64,000 bases of DNA, from the NCBI RefSeq assembly GCF_009857595.1, contig NZ_WWCU01000001.1, forward strand, positions 352,495-416,494. Reading direction: 5' to 3'. The notes under the pieces are model-generated. The model made no database searches. It worked only from the letters and a program-made list of their open reading frames with translations, and had not been told where the DNA came from. Of the stretch, positions 19,121 to 28,824 are shown piece by piece (position 1 is the stretch's first letter; each line of letters opens with the position of its first letter). A program made the position numbers and the translations under genes. This DNA comes from Pseudoduganella aquatica (lineage in GTDB: Bacteria; Pseudomonadota; Gammaproteobacteria; Burkholderiales; Burkholderiaceae_D).

Positions 19121-21916
19121 TTGCCGCGCCGCCTGACCGCACTGCCTCGCCTGCTGGCCCGCCTGGCGGCGGTCTGCGCCTGCTGCGTGCTGCCCGCGCT
19201 GGCGCTGGCCCAGGAGCGGGTGGTGCTTCAGCTCAAGCATAGCCACCAGTTCCAGTTCGCCGGCTATTACGCGGCGCTGGAGCAGGGCTATTACCGCGAA
19301 GCGGGACTGGACGTGCAGATCCGCGAAGGCACGGGCGGCCGCGAGCCCGAGCGCCGGGTGCTGGCAGGGCAGGCCGACTACGGCGTGGGCGACAGCAGCC
19401 TGCTGCTGGCGCGCCTGGCCGGCAAGCCGGTGGTGGTGCTGGGCGTGGTGTTCCAGCATTCCCCGTATGCGCTGGCGATGGCGCAAGGCGCGGGCGCGCC
19501 GGACGTGCACCGGGTGGCCGGCAAGCGCGTGATGATAGGCTCGCTGTCCGACGACCTGAACCAGGCCGACGAGCTGATGGCCTACCTGCGCAAGGAGGGC
19601 ATCGCGCCGGGCAGCCTGCGGCGCCTGGAGCACAGCTACAACCCGGACGACCTCATCTCGGGCAAGGTCGACGCCATGTCGGTCTACGTCACCAACGAGC
19701 CGGACCTGCTGGACCGGGCCGGCTTTCCCTACGACCTGTACAGCCCGCGCAACGCCGGCATCGATTTCTACGGCGACAATCTGTTCACCAGCGAGCAGGA
19801 ACTCAAAGCCCATCCGGAACGGGTCAAGGCTTTCCGCGCCGCCAGCATGCGCGGCTGGCAGTACGCCATGAGCCACCAGGAGGAAACCGCCGACCTCATC
19901 CTGAACAAGTATTCGCGCCGCAACGACCGCCGCCACCTGCTGTACGAGGCGCGCGCCATGGTGGCGCTGGTGCAGCCGGTGCTGGTGGAAGTGGGCTATA
20001 TGAACCCGGACCGCTGGCAGCATATCGCCGACGTGTACACCGAACTGGGCCTGATCGAGCGCGGCGCCGGCTTCGACGGCTTCCTGTACCAGGCCGACGG
20101 CGGCCGCGCGCTGGCCTGGCTGTACCGCGCGCTGGCGGCCGGCGGCGTGCTGCTGCTGCTGGGGGCGGGCGTGCACATGGCGCTGCTGGCGCGCGAGCGC
20201 GGCCGCGCCCAGCAAGCCATTCGCGAAGGCGAGGCGCGCTTCCGCACCATGTTCGAGGCGGCGCCCATGGGCATCGCGCTGATCGACACCGCCAGCGGCC
20301 AGTTCCGCGACATCAACCCGCGCTACCTGGAGATCGCCGGCCGCACGCTGGAGCAGATGAAGGCCAGCAGCTGGCGCGACATCAGCCACCCGGACGACGT
20401 GCCGGCCGAGCAGGAGCAGGTGGCGCAGCTGGCGGCGCGCCGCATCGCCGGCTTCAAGCTGGCCAAGCGATTGCTGCGGCCGGACGGCTCGGTGGTGTGG
20501 GTGGACGCCTCCATCACCGCGCTGGACGCGGGCGGCGCCGGCGGCCAGCCGCACCACCTCTGCATGATAGAGGACATCACCGACAAGAAGCAGACCGAGG
20601 CGCTGGTGTGGCAGCAGGCCAATTTCGACACCCTGACCCAGCTGCCGAACCGGCGCATGTTCCAGAACCGGCTGGAGCAGGCCATCGTCAAGTGCCGGCG
20701 CGACGGCAGCCGCATCGCCATCCTGTTCATCGACCTGGACCACTTCAAGGAAGTCAACGACACGCTGGGCCACCACCAGGGCGACGTGCTGCTGGTGGAC
20801 GCGGCGCACCGCATCGGCGCCTGCGTGCGCGAGTGCGACACCGTGGCGCGCCTGGGCGGCGACGAATTCACCGTCATCCTGAGCGAGCTGGCCGCCGCCG
20901 ACCTGGGCCGGGTGGAAACCATCGCCCAGACCATACTCGACAGCCTGCGCGCGCCCTTCCCGCTGGGCGGCGAGCAGGCCTTCGTGTCGGCCAGCATAGG
21001 CATCACCCTGTATCCGGACGACGCCGCCTCCATCGAGGACCTGCTCAAGCACGCCGACCAGGCCATGTACGCGGCCAAGGGCGCGGGCCGCAACCGCTTC
21101 AGCTACTTCACGCCGGCGCTGCAGGTGGCGGCGCTGAACCGCATGCGCCTGACCAACGACCTGCGCGGCGCCGTCAAGGGCCAGCAGCTGGAGCTGTACT
21201 TCCAGCCCATCGTGCACCTGAAGACGGGCCGCATCCACAAGGCCGAGGCGCTGCTGCGCTGGCGCCACCCGGTGCGCGGCCTGGTCAGCCCGCTGGAATT
21301 CATACCGCTGGCCGAGGCCAGCGGCCTCATTATCGAGATCGGCGGCTGGGTGTTCCGCGAATCGGCGCACTGGCTGCAGCGCTGGCGCAGCGCAGTGCAT
21401 CCGGAGTTCCAGCTCAGCGTGAACCAGTCGCCGCTGGAGTTCCAGCGCGAGGGCGGCTACGACAGCTGGCTGGCGCTGCTGGGCGAGCTGGGCCTGCCGG
21501 GCCAATCGGTGGTGATCGAGATCACCGAGGGCCTGCTGCTCGACGCCAGCAGCAGCGTCACCGACCAGCTGCTGCAGCTGCGCGACGGCGGCATCCAGGT
21601 GGCGCTGGACGACTTCGGCACCGGCTACTCCTCGCTGTCCTACCTGAAGAAATTCGACATCGACTACCTGAAGATAGACCGCAGCTTCACCCGCAACCTG
21701 GCGCCGGACTCGAGCGACATGGCGCTGTCGGACGCCATCATCGTCATGGCCCACAAGCTGGGCCTGCGCGTCATTGCCGAAGGCGTGGAAACCCCCGAGC
21801 AGCGCGCCCTGCTGGCCGCCGCCGGTTGCGACTACGGCCAGGGCTACCTGTTCGCCCGCCCCCTCCCCGCCGCCGAGTTCGACGCGCTGCTGCGCGCCCA
21901 GTCCGTCGCCGCCTGA
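19121..21916 (+). CDS. periplasmic NMT1/THI5-like sensor with PAS, GGDEF and EAL domains
   Basis: A 931-residue c-di-GMP signalling protein. Domain order: signal peptide (ending PALALA, then QERVV), NMT1/THI5-like substrate-binding domain at about 35-300 ('[20 protein letters not shown]'), transmembrane helix near 335-355, PAS at about 365-490, GGDEF at about 500-660, EAL at about 675-925. The catalytic GGDEF is intact and is preceded five residues upstream by RECD, an inhibitory I-site. The EAL domain keeps 'KAEALLRW', '[10 protein letters not shown]' and '[10 protein letters not shown]', so both activities may be functional. NMT1-like domains bind pyrimidine or sulfonate-type ligands, so a small ligand in the periplasm is probably sensed. 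The start is a TTG with no better alternative before the signal peptide. Confidence 0.9.
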   Translation: MPRRLTALPRLLARLAAVCACCVLPALALAQERVVLQLKHSHQFQFAGYYAALEQGYYREAGLDVQIREGTGGREPERRVLAGQADYGVGDSSLLLARLAGKPVVVLGVVFQHSPYALAMAQGAGAPDVHRVAGKRVMIGSLSDDLNQADELMAYLRKEGIAPGSLRRLEHSYNPDDLISGKVDAMSVYVTNEPDLLDRAGFPYDLYSPRNAGIDFYGDNLFTSEQELKAHPERVKAFRAASMRGWQYAMSHQEETADLILNKYSRRNDRRHLLYEARAMVALVQPVLVEVGYMNPDRWQHIADVYTELGLIERGAGFDGFLYQADGGRALAWLYRALAAGGVLLLLGAGVHMALLARERGRAQQAIREGEARFRTMFEAAPMGIALIDTASGQFRDINPRYLEIAGRTLEQMKASSWRDISHPDDVPAEQEQVAQLAARRIAGFKLAKRLLRPDGSVVWVDASITALDAGGAGGQPHHLCMIEDITDKKQTEALVWQQANFDTLTQLPNRRMFQNRLEQAIVKCRRDGSRIAILFIDLDHFKEVNDTLGHHQGDVLLVDAAHRIGACVRECDTVARLGGDEFTVILSELAAADLGRVETIAQTILDSLRAPFPLGGEQAFVSASIGITLYPDDAASIEDLLKHADQAMYAAKGAGRNRFSYFTPALQVAALNRMRLTNDLRGAVKGQQLELYFQPIVHLKTGRIHKAEALLRWRHPVRGLVSPLEFIPLAEASGLIIEIGGWVFRESAHWLQRWRSAVHPEFQLSVNQSPLEFQREGGYDSWLALLGELGLPGQSVVIEITEGLLLDASSSVTDQLLQLRDGGIQVALDDFGTGYSSLSYLKKFDIDYLKIDRSFTRNLAPDSSDMALSDAIIVMAHKLGLRVIAEGVETPEQRALLAAAGCDYGQGYLFARPLPAAEFDALLRAQSVAA

Positions 21917-22013
21917 GTTTGCGTTATCTCACGGCGCCGATACGCAACCCTGCCGAAGCGACAACGCATCTTCCCGGGAACGGGGATAATAATGGTCTGG
22001 CAATCGCCTGGCG

Positions 22014-22050
22014 ATAGCCAAAGTCAATTGGAATAATTGGAACAATCAAT
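22014..22050 (+). promoter_or_regulatory. OxyR-type binding site upstream of ahpC
   Basis: Four tetrads occur at exactly the OxyR spacing: ATAG (22014-22017), 7 bases, CAAT (22025-22028), 7 bases, ATTG (22036-22039), 7 bases, CAAT (22047-22050). The consensus is ATAG-N7-CTAT-N7-ATAG-N7-CTAT. The site lies 68 bases upstream of the ahpC start, a normal place for activation of ahpC. Confidence 0.7.
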
Positions 22051-22117
22051 TTTTCAAATGACAGCGCTGGCCTTAAACTGGCATCTCACTGATACACAAC
22101 CTCACGAGGAAACCACA

Positions 22118-22681
22118 ATGTCTCTGATCAATACCCAAGTAAAACCATTCAAGGCAACCGCTTACCACGCTGGCAAGTTCATTGACCTGAGCGAAGAGTC
22201 GCTGAAAGGCAAGTGGTCCGTCTTCATGTTCTACCCAGCCGACTTCACCTTCGTGTGCCCAACCGAACTGGAAGACCTGGCTGACTTCCAGCCTGAATTC
22301 GCCAAACTGGGCGTGGACGTGTACGGCATTTCGACCGACACCCACTTCGCCCACAAAGCATGGCACGACACCTCGGACGCGATCAAGAAAGTGAACTACC
22401 CGCTGATCGGCGACCCAACCGGCACCCTGTCGCGCAACTTCGAAGTCATGATCGAAGAAGAAGGCCTGGCACTGCGCGGCACCTTCGTCATCAATCCTGA
22501 AGGCCAGATCAAAGTGATGGAAGTGCACGACAACGGCATCGGCCGCGACGCTTCCGAACTGCTGCGCAAAGTCAAAGCCGCCAAATACGTGGCCGAGCAC
22601 CCAGGCCAGGTTTGCCCGGCAAAATGGACCGAAGGCGCTGCAACCCTGACCCCGTCGCTGGACCTGGTCGGCAAGATCTAA
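22118..22681 (+). CDS. ahpC: alkyl hydroperoxide reductase subunit C (typical 2-Cys peroxiredoxin)
   Basis: A 187-residue AhpC. The peroxidatic cysteine is C47 in '[17 protein letters not shown]' and the resolving cysteine lies near the C-terminus in '[10 protein letters not shown]'. It reduces hydrogen peroxide and organic hydroperoxides and is recycled by AhpF, encoded 73 bases downstream. The start is ATG 22118 after GAGGAAA. The coding sequence uses codons such as CCA, AAC and GGC in a way that suggests high expression. OxyR control is inferred from the upstream site. Confidence 0.97.
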   Translation: MSLINTQVKPFKATAYHAGKFIDLSEESLKGKWSVFMFYPADFTFVCPTELEDLADFQPEFAKLGVDVYGISTDTHFAHKAWHDTSDAIKKVNYPLIGDPTGTLSRNFEVMIEEEGLALRGTFVINPEGQIKVMEVHDNGIGRDASELLRKVKAAKYVAEHPGQVCPAKWTEGAATLTPSLDLVGKI

Positions 22682-22754
22682 GCATCAAGCATTAAGCTGA
22701 GTAGTAAGGCGCCGGCGCATTTGCCCGGCGCCAACCGAAAAAAAGGAAAACACC

Positions 22755-24341
22755 ATGTTGGACGCAGCCCTCAAAACCCAGTTGAAAACCTATTTGGAAA
22801 AGGTCGTGCAGCCGATTGAGATCGTTGCGACGCTGGATGATTCCGCCAAAGCCCGCGAAATGCAGGCACTGCTCGCCGACATCGTCGTGCTGAGCGACAA
22901 GATCACCCTGGTCGAAAAGACCGACGGCGACGTGCGCAAGCCTTCGTTCGCCATTACCCGCCCCGGGACCGATATCGCCGTGACTTTCGCCGGCATCCCG
23001 ATGGGCCATGAATTCACTTCGCTGGTGCTGGCGCTGCTGCAGGTGGGCGGCCACACCATCAAATTCGACGAGGCCGTGATCGAACAGATCCGCAACCTCG
23101 AAGGCGATTTCCACTTCGAGACCTTTATCTCGCTGACCTGCCACAACTGCCCGGAAGTGGTGCAGGCGCTGAACGCGATGTCGGTCATCAACCCGCGCAT
23201 CAAGGTCACCACCATCGACGGCGGCGTGTTCCCTAAAGAAGTCGAGGAACGCCAGATCATGGCCGTGCCCATGATGTTCCTGAACGGCGCGCATTTCGGC
23301 CAGGGCCGCACCAGCGTGGAAGAGATCCTCGCCAAGCTGGACACCAACGCCGGCGCCCGCCAGGCTGAAGAGCTGAGCAAGAAAGACGTGTTCGACGTGC
23401 TCATCGTCGGCGGCGGCCCCGCCGGCGCGGCAGCGGCCATCTACGCCGCCCGCAAAGGCATCAAGACCGGCGTGCTGTCGGAACGCTTCGGCGGCCAGGT
23501 GCTGGACACGCTGGCGATCGAGAACTTCATCTCGGTGACCGAAACCGACGGCCCGAAATTCGCCGTGGCGCTGGAGCAGCACGTGAAAGCCTACGACGTG
23601 GACATCATGAACACCCAGCGCGCCGCGCAGCTGAGCGCGGGCAAGCTGGTGGAAGTGACCACCGCCAGTGGCGCCGTGCTCAAGAGCAAAACCGTGATCC
23701 TGGCCACCGGCGCCCGCTGGCGCGAAATCAATGTGCCGGGCGAGAAGGAATACCGCAACCACGGCGTGGCCTACTGCCCGCACTGCGACGGCCCGCTGTT
23801 CAAGGGCAAGCGCGTGGCGGTGATCGGCGGCGGCAACTCCGGCGTGGAAGCGGCGATCGACCTGGCCGGCCTGGTCAAGCACGTGACCTTGATCGAGTTC
23901 GGCGCGGAACTGCGCGCCGACGCGGTGCTGCAGCGCAAGCTGCGCAGCCTGGCCAACGTGACCGTGATCGTCTCGGCGCAGACCACCGAGATCCACGGCG
24001 ACGGCAAGATCGTCAACGGCCTGAGCTACAAGGACCGCGTCAGCGGTGAAGCCAAGCGCGTGGACCTGGAAGGCGTGTTCGTGCAGATCGGCCTGGTGCC
24101 CAACACCGAGTGGCTGAAAGGCACGGTCAGCCTGTCCAAGCACGGCGAGATCGAAGTCGATGCGCGCGGCCAGACCTCCATCCCCGGCGTGTTTGCCGCC
24201 GGCGACGTGACGACGGTACCGTACAAGCAGATCATCATCGCCACCGGCGAAGGCGCGAAGGCGGCGCTGTCGGCCTTCGACCACCTGATACGCTCGGGCG
24301 ACGAAGAGGAAGTGGCTGCGCCGGTCGCGGTGGCAGCGTAA
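22755..24341 (+). CDS. ahpF: alkyl hydroperoxide reductase subunit F
   Basis: A 528-residue flavoprotein disulfide reductase that transfers electrons from NADH to AhpC. The N-terminal double-thioredoxin-fold domain carries CHNC (residues 129-132). The FAD-binding motif is '[21 protein letters not shown]', the redox-active disulfide is CPHC (341-344) and the NADH-binding motif is '[19 protein letters not shown]'. All catalytic cysteines are present and the length is normal. It is in an operon with ahpC (73-base gap, with a GGCGCCGG...CCGGCGCC hairpin in it) and has its own AAAGGAAA ribosome-binding site. Confidence 0.97.
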   Translation: MLDAALKTQLKTYLEKVVQPIEIVATLDDSAKAREMQALLADIVVLSDKITLVEKTDGDVRKPSFAITRPGTDIAVTFAGIPMGHEFTSLVLALLQVGGHTIKFDEAVIEQIRNLEGDFHFETFISLTCHNCPEVVQALNAMSVINPRIKVTTIDGGVFPKEVEERQIMAVPMMFLNGAHFGQGRTSVEEILAKLDTNAGARQAEELSKKDVFDVLIVGGGPAGAAAAIYAARKGIKTGVLSERFGGQVLDTLAIENFISVTETDGPKFAVALEQHVKAYDVDIMNTQRAAQLSAGKLVEVTTASGAVLKSKTVILATGARWREINVPGEKEYRNHGVAYCPHCDGPLFKGKRVAVIGGGNSGVEAAIDLAGLVKHVTLIEFGAELRADAVLQRKLRSLANVTVIVSAQTTEIHGDGKIVNGLSYKDRVSGEAKRVDLEGVFVQIGLVPNTEWLKGTVSLSKHGEIEVDARGQTSIPGVFAAGDVTTVPYKQIIIATGEGAKAALSAFDHLIRSGDEEEVAAPVAVAA

Positions 24342-24351
24342 GGCAAACCTG

Positions 24352-24378
24352 GGGTCGGACCCACTGGGTCCGACCCCG
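24352..24378 (+). terminator. hairpin after ahpF carrying the GGGGTCGGACCC motif
   Basis: GGGGTCGGACCCA (24352 onward) pairs with TGGGTCCGACCCC (ending near 24378) to make a 12-13-bp stem, followed by GGCCTTTTA. It is likely to end ahpCF transcription and perhaps the convergent transporter operon. The motif is related to GGGGTCTGACCCC elsewhere in the window. Confidence 0.6.
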
Positions 24379-24383
24379 GCCTT

Positions 24384-25517
24384 TTACACCACCAGGTCGG
24401 CGCTGGCCTGTTTTTCCCGCAGCGCCCTGGCGTTGCGGTGGCGGGCGCGCAGGCGCGGGTTGGTCACCAGACGGCCCACCGTTTCGCCCACCACCATCAC
24501 CACGCCCAGCAGCGGCAACACCAGCATCAGTCCCGCCACCCCGGCCACCGAGCCGCCGATAAAAATCATCAGCACCGTAATCAGCGGATGGATGTGCAGG
24601 CTGCGCCCCAGGGTCAGCGGCATGAACACGAAGTCGTCCAGCAGGCGCACCAGGATGAACACGCCGATGGCGCTGTAGGCCACCAGCGGATCGCCCGGCG
24701 CGTCGGTGGAGGCCACCATCACCACCATGCAGCAGCCGACGATGGAGCCCACATAGGGCACCCAGGCCAGCATGGCCGCGATCAGCCCCAGCAGCACCGG
24801 CGAGGACACGCCGATGGCCCACAGGCCGAAGGCCAGCACCGCCGTGTCGAGCACGGTGAGCTTGAGCATGCCCTGGAAGTAGCGGTGCGCGGTCTGGTCC
24901 ACCTCGTGCAGCAGGCACAGCGTGCGTTCAAAGAAGGCGTTGGGCACGGCGCGCGCCAGGAATTTCTTGAACAGGTGGCCGTCGCGCAGGAAGAAGAAGG
25001 TGAGGAAGGGCGCCAGCAGCAGGGCCGGCAGCCAGCCCGCCACCGACACCACGATGGCGGTCAGGTGGCGCTGCATGAAGTCTTCGCTGTAGGCGGCGAA
25101 CTGGGCGTTCACGGCCTGGCTCAGGTGCATGTCGCGCAGGATGGGGAAGCGCTCCTCGAGCGCAGCGAGCAGCCCGCGCACGAAGCCCAGGCCGCCGTTC
25201 AGGTAGCGCGCCAGCAGGTCTTGCCAGGGCTCGGACGGCCCCGCCATCCACAGGTTGAGCAGCAGTGTGCCCAGCCCCACGGCCACCAGGAAGCTGCTGC
25301 CCACCAGCAGCGCGGCCAGGCCCTGGCCCATGCCCAGGCGCAGCAGGCGCTGCATGGGCGGCATCAGCAGGTAGTACAGGATGATGGCCAGCAGGAAGGG
25401 GATGGCCAGCCACAGCGTGTGCTGCAGCATCAGCAGCAGGGCGCAGGTGGCGGCGATAATGCCGCTCCACACCACCGGGCCGGAGGCTTGCTGCGGGGCG
25501 CCGCCGTAGGCCTGCAT
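24384..25517 (-). CDS. AI-2E family transporter (PerM/TqsA-like)
   Basis: A 377-residue polytopic membrane protein with about seven to eight hydrophobic segments. Characteristic AI-2E family pieces are 'FLAIILYYLLMPPMQRLLRLGMGQGLAALL', 'FLTFFFLRDGHLFKKFLARAVPN' and the C-terminal 'GLMLVLPLLGVVMVVGE'. The family includes the E. coli AI-2 exporter TqsA, but most members have unproven substrates. Its ATG (25515-25517) overlaps by one base the TGA of the upstream cNMP-binding gene, so the two are translationally coupled. Confidence 0.87.
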   Translation of the reverse strand: MQAYGGAPQQASGPVVWSGIIAATCALLLMLQHTLWLAIPFLLAIILYYLLMPPMQRLLRLGMGQGLAALLVGSSFLVAVGLGTLLLNLWMAGPSEPWQDLLARYLNGGLGFVRGLLAALEERFPILRDMHLSQAVNAQFAAYSEDFMQRHLTAIVVSVAGWLPALLLAPFLTFFFLRDGHLFKKFLARAVPNAFFERTLCLLHEVDQTAHRYFQGMLKLTVLDTAVLAFGLWAIGVSSPVLLGLIAAMLAWVPYVGSIVGCCMVVMVASTDAPGDPLVAYSAIGVFILVRLLDDFVFMPLTLGRSLHIHPLITVLMIFIGGSVAGVAGLMLVLPLLGVVMVVGETVGRLVTNPRLRARHRNARALREKQASADLVV

Positions 25518-25996
25518 CACAGCGCCTCGATCTGCGGCTTGCCCGCCATCCATTCGCGCAGCCGGTGCGCAATGTGGCGCGCCAGCGCGAGCGAGATCTT
25601 GTAGCCCACCACGGCGTCGGTTTCCATCAGGCCCATGAAGTCGGCGCGGAAGAACACCGCCAGTTCGCAATTGTCGAGCGCGCGGGCCTGGGCGTTGCGG
25701 GGCGAATTGTCGAGCAGGGCCAGGTCGCCGAAGAAGGAGCCGGGCGCGATCTCGGCCACGACTTCCATGCCGCTGTCGAGCGCGCGCGTGATCAGCACGC
25801 GGCCGGCCGTCACCAGGTACAGGGCTTGGCCTTCCTCGCCCTCGTCGAAGATGATCTCGTCGGCCAGGTAGCGCCGCTCGTGCAGCATATCGTCCACGAT
25901 CTTGAGCTCCAGCGGCGTGAGCGTGGCGAACAGCGCCGACTGCTTCAGCCGGTGCAGGCGCGGGGACATGGTGTGGGTTTTGAGGAAGCCGAACAT
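25517..25996 (-). CDS. cyclic nucleotide-binding domain protein
   Basis: A 159-residue protein with a single cNMP-binding (CAP-like) beta-roll. 'DEIIFDEGEEGQALYLVTAGRVLI' and 'GSFFGDLALLDNSPRNAQARAL' hold the phosphate-binding cassette (FGDLALLDNSPRNAQ). No helix-turn-helix follows, so it is a ligand-binding domain without DNA-binding output. The chosen start (MFGFLKTHTMSP) has GGAG nine bases upstream. It is coupled to the AI-2E transporter, so ligand binding probably modulates transport. Confidence 0.85.
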   Translation of the reverse strand: MFGFLKTHTMSPRLHRLKQSALFATLTPLELKIVDDMLHERRYLADEIIFDEGEEGQALYLVTAGRVLITRALDSGMEVVAEIAPGSFFGDLALLDNSPRNAQARALDNCELAVFFRADFMGLMETDAVVGYKISLALARHIAHRLREWMAGKPQIEAL

Positions 25997-26125
25997 CGGG
26001 CGGTGCTCCGTGGGGCATACATTGCAAAGCAACATTGTCGCCCGGTTTGACCGCCGGCGGCTGACAGACTGCTGCTGCTTGTTGTTAAGGAAACACATCG
26101 CGGACCCGGACGGGCGCGGAAATAG

Positions 26126-26153
26126 AAAAAGGCCTGACGAATCAGGCCTTTTT
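26126..26153 (-). terminator. terminator of the tRNA operon
   Basis: AAAAAGGCCTGA, a CGAA loop and TCAGGCCTTTTT form a 12-bp stem. On the minus strand the T-tract follows the stem immediately after the last tRNA. It is symmetrical and may also act on plus-strand transcripts. Confidence 0.85.
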
Positions 26154-26161
26154 CAGGATGC

Positions 26162-26238
26162 TGGCGGAGCGGACGGGACTCGAACCCGCGACCCCCGGCG
26201 TGACAGGCCGGTATTCTAACCAACTGAACTACCGCTCC
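26162..26238 (-). tRNA. tRNA-Asp(GTC), copy 2 in transcription order
   Basis: The minus-strand sequence folds as a 77-base tRNA with acceptor GGAGCGG/CCGCTCC, anticodon loop CTGTCAC (GTC, aspartate) between CCGGC and GCCGG, T loop GTTCGAG, and an encoded CCA. It is identical or nearly so to the copy at 26400-26476. Confidence 0.95.
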
Positions 26239-26274
26239 GTTGCTTACGCAACTGGCTTTTCGCATGTCCGTCGA

Positions 26275-26350
26275 TGGTGGGCGCTGAGAGGCTCGAACTC
26301 CCGACCTAAGCCTTGTAAGGGCTCCGCTCTACCAACTGAGCTAAGCGCCC
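26275..26350 (-). tRNA. tRNA-Val(TAC), copy 2 in transcription order
   Basis: A 76-base minus-strand tRNA with acceptor GGGCGCT/AGCGCCC, D loop AGCTCAGTTGGTAGAGC, anticodon loop CTTACAA (TAC, valine), and an encoded CCA. It is the second member of the tandem Val-Asp pair. Confidence 0.95.
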
Positions 26351-26399
26351 ATCTGGACCATGCTCGATATGTGTCAGCATATCGCTTTACTTCTAAAAC

Positions 26400-26476
26400 T
26401 GGCGGAGCGGACGGGACTCGAACCCGCGACCCCCGGCGTGACAGGCCGGTATTCTAACCAACTGAACTACCGCTCC
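26400..26476 (-). tRNA. tRNA-Asp(GTC), copy 1 in transcription order
   Basis: A 77-base tRNA-Asp with the same anticodon loop CTGTCAC as the other copy and an encoded CCA. The two copies are 238 bases apart. Confidence 0.95.
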
Positions 26477-26513
26477 GTGCTTGCGCAACTTGGCTTCATT
26501 TCCGTGTTCTTGA

Positions 26514-26589
26514 TGGTGGGCGCTGAGAGGCTCGAACTCCCGACCTAAGCCTTGTAAGGGCTCCGCTCTACCAACTGAGCTAAGCGCCC
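26514..26589 (-). tRNA. tRNA-Val(TAC), copy 1 in transcription order
   Basis: A 76-base tRNA-Val with anticodon TAC, the first gene of the operon. The same tRNA recurs 239 bases away at 26275-26350. The spacers between Val and Asp resemble each other but are not identical. Confidence 0.95.
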
Positions 26590-26634
26590 ATCTGGAACAC
26601 TCCGACGTTTGTCAGTACGTCTGAAGGAGGCCGA

Positions 26635-26663
26635 ATTATAGACGCCTCTTTTTTATTGCGCAA
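26635..26663 (-). promoter_or_regulatory. promoter of the tRNA operon
   Basis: On the minus strand TTGCGC (26663-26658), 17 bases and TATAAT (26640-26635) form a sigma-70 promoter with a perfect -10 and optimal spacing, followed by a GC-containing discriminator (TCGGCC). It lies 46 bases upstream of the first tRNA. Confidence 0.7.
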
Positions 26664-26679
26664 GATTTTTTTTATTTCC

Positions 26680-28791
26680 TCACTCGGCGATACCCCATTG
26701 CGACAGCATCCAGGCCTGCAGGAAGGCCGTTTCGCCGATGGCGTTGAAGCGTCCGGACGCGCCGCCGTGGCCGGCGCCCATATTGGTTTTGAGCAGCAGC
26801 GGCTGGTCGCCGGTCTTGTGCGCGCGCAGCTTGGCCACGTATTTGGCCGGCTCCCAGTACATCACCTGGCTGTCGTTCAGGCCGGTGGTCACCAGCATGG
26901 ACGGGTAGGCCTTGCGCTCGATATTGTCGTAGGGCGAGTAGCTGCGCATGTAGTCGTAGGCCGCCTTCTGGTTCGGGTCGCCCCATTCCAGGTATTCGCC
27001 GGTGGTCAGCGGCAGGCTGGCGTCCATCATGGTGTTCATCACGTCCACGAAGGGCACGCCCACGTGGGCCGCGCGGAACAGCTCGGGGCGCATATTCAGC
27101 ACCGCGCCCATCAGCAGGCCGCCGGCGCTGCGGCCGTCGATCACCAGGCGCTCGGGGCTGGTCCATTTTTCGCGCACCAGGTATTCGGCGCTGTCGATGA
27201 AGTCGGTGAAGGTGTTTTTCTTCTTCATCAGCATGCCGTCCTTGTGCCAGTCCTCGCCCAGGTCGTTGCCGCCGCGAATCTGCGCGCCGGCGTAGATGAC
27301 GCCGCGTTCAAGCAGGCTCAGGCGGGCCAGCGAGAAGCCGGCTTCGTTCGGCACGCCGTAGGAGCCGTAGCCGTACAGCAGCAGCGGCGCCTTGCCGTCG
27401 AGCGGCGTGCCTTTCTTGTAGACGATCCACAGCGGCACCTGCACGCCGTCGCGCGCCGTGGCCCACAGGCGGCGGCTTTCGTATTGGCTGAAGTCGAAGC
27501 CGCCCACGATCTGCTGCTGCTTGAGCAGGGTGCGCTTGCCGCTGTCCATGTCCACGTCCAGCACTTGCGGCGGCGTGATCGGCGACTGGTAGGAAATGCG
27601 GAACTGGCGCGCGGTGAACTCGGGCGTGCCGGCATTGGTGGCGGCGTACACGGCGTCGTCGAACTGCACCGTTTTCCAGGTCTTGCTGGCGAAGCTGTAC
27701 AGGCGGATGCGCGCCAGCGCGCGCGATTTTTCGTTCACCACCAGGTGCTGCTGGAACACGTCGGCCGAGTTGATCAGCACGTCCTTGTCGTGCGGCACCA
27801 GCTCGACCCAGTTCTTCTGCTGCGGCGCGGCCAGCGGGGCCACCACGATGCGGAAGTTTTTCGCGTCCTTGTCGGTGCGGATGTAGAGCATGCCGTTGCG
27901 GTGGCTGACGCTGTAGCGGTGGCCTTTCTCGCGCGGCAGCACGGCGCGGAAGGTGCCGTTGGGCTTGGCCGCGTCCAGCAGGCGCACCTCGGTGGTGTCG
28001 GTGCTGCGCATGGACAGCAGCAGGTGCTTGCCGTCGCGGTCGCGGTTGACCTGGATGTCGAACTGCTCCACCGGCTCGTGATAGCGCTGCACCGGGGCGC
28101 CGCCGCCCACGGCCAGGGTGAACAGGCGGTCCGAGCGCTTGGTGGTGGCGTCTTCCTGGGTCACGAACAGCGTCTTGTTGTCGCTGGCCCAGGCGATGGA
28201 CGTGGCGCGCGGCATGGTGGCCGGCAGCAGCTTGCCGGTTTGCAGGTCCTTGACGTGCATTTCGTACTGGCGGAAACCGGTCACGTCCGTGGTGTAGGCC
28301 ATCAGGCGCTCGTCCGGGCTGACCACCATGGCGCCCACGGCGAAGTACTTCTTGTCCTGCGCCATCTCGTTCTGGTCCAGCAGGATTTCTTCCGGCGCCT
28401 TCTCGTCGTAGGCCATGTCCGCGCCCGCGCGGCGGCGGCAGTTGAGCTGGTACTGCTTGCCCGCCTCGATGCGCGAATAGTAGTAGTAATTGCCGCGCCG
28501 GGTAGGCACCGACAGGTCCGCCGGCTGCATGCGGCCCTTGATTTCCGCGTACAGCTTGTCCGCCAGCGGCTTGCTGGCGGCGGTGGCCGCCTCGGTGTAG
28601 CTGTTCTCGGCGTTCAGGTAGGCGATGACGGCCGGGTCTTCCTTCTTTTGCAGCCAGCGGTAGTCGTCGGTCACGACTTCGCCGTGGCGCGTTTCCTGCC
28701 ATGGGGTCTTGGCGGCAACGGGCGCCACATCGGCGGCAAAGGCCGGGACTGCGGCAAGCGCGCAGGCCGGCAGGATGCGGGACAGTTTCAA
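26680..28791 (-). CDS. exported prolyl oligopeptidase family (S9A, oligopeptidase B-like)
   Basis: A protein of about 703 residues with a signal peptide (ending AAVPAFAADVAP). The N-terminal part forms the beta-propeller of S9A peptidases. The C-terminal alpha/beta-hydrolase domain has the nucleophile motif GRSAGG, 'GYGSYGVPNEAGFS', 'QIRGGNDLGEDWHKDG' and the catalytic histidine in 'GAGHGGASGRF'. These fit oligopeptidase B, but here the enzyme is exported. I prefer a TTG start at 28791 because AAAGGAG ends five bases upstream; the GTG at 28797 overlaps that site. Confidence 0.9.
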   Translation of the reverse strand: MKLSRILPACALAAVPAFAADVAPVAAKTPWQETRHGEVVTDDYRWLQKKEDPAVIAYLNAENSYTEAATAASKPLADKLYAEIKGRMQPADLSVPTRRGNYYYYSRIEAGKQYQLNCRRRAGADMAYDEKAPEEILLDQNEMAQDKKYFAVGAMVVSPDERLMAYTTDVTGFRQYEMHVKDLQTGKLLPATMPRATSIAWASDNKTLFVTQEDATTKRSDRLFTLAVGGGAPVQRYHEPVEQFDIQVNRDRDGKHLLLSMRSTDTTEVRLLDAAKPNGTFRAVLPREKGHRYSVSHRNGMLYIRTDKDAKNFRIVVAPLAAPQQKNWVELVPHDKDVLINSADVFQQHLVVNEKSRALARIRLYSFASKTWKTVQFDDAVYAATNAGTPEFTARQFRISYQSPITPPQVLDVDMDSGKRTLLKQQQIVGGFDFSQYESRRLWATARDGVQVPLWIVYKKGTPLDGKAPLLLYGYGSYGVPNEAGFSLARLSLLERGVIYAGAQIRGGNDLGEDWHKDGMLMKKKNTFTDFIDSAEYLVREKWTSPERLVIDGRSAGGLLMGAVLNMRPELFRAAHVGVPFVDVMNTMMDASLPLTTGEYLEWGDPNQKAAYDYMRSYSPYDNIERKAYPSMLVTTGLNDSQVMYWEPAKYVAKLRAHKTGDQPLLLKTNMGAGHGGASGRFNAIGETAFLQAWMLSQWGIAE

Positions 28792-28824
28792 GGTCACTCC
28801 TTTATGGTTATTTGTGCAATGATT

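Noticed and set aside
17531..21754. A 1,407-residue minus-strand frame
   Set aside because: It lies opposite the RCC1 lipoprotein and the GGDEF-EAL gene, both with intact conserved motifs; it arises from GC-rich codon bias.
26126..26600. Prophage or island attachment at the tRNA genes
   Set aside because: No integrase, no partial tRNA duplication at a distance, and the extra tRNA copies are full-length tandem duplicates.
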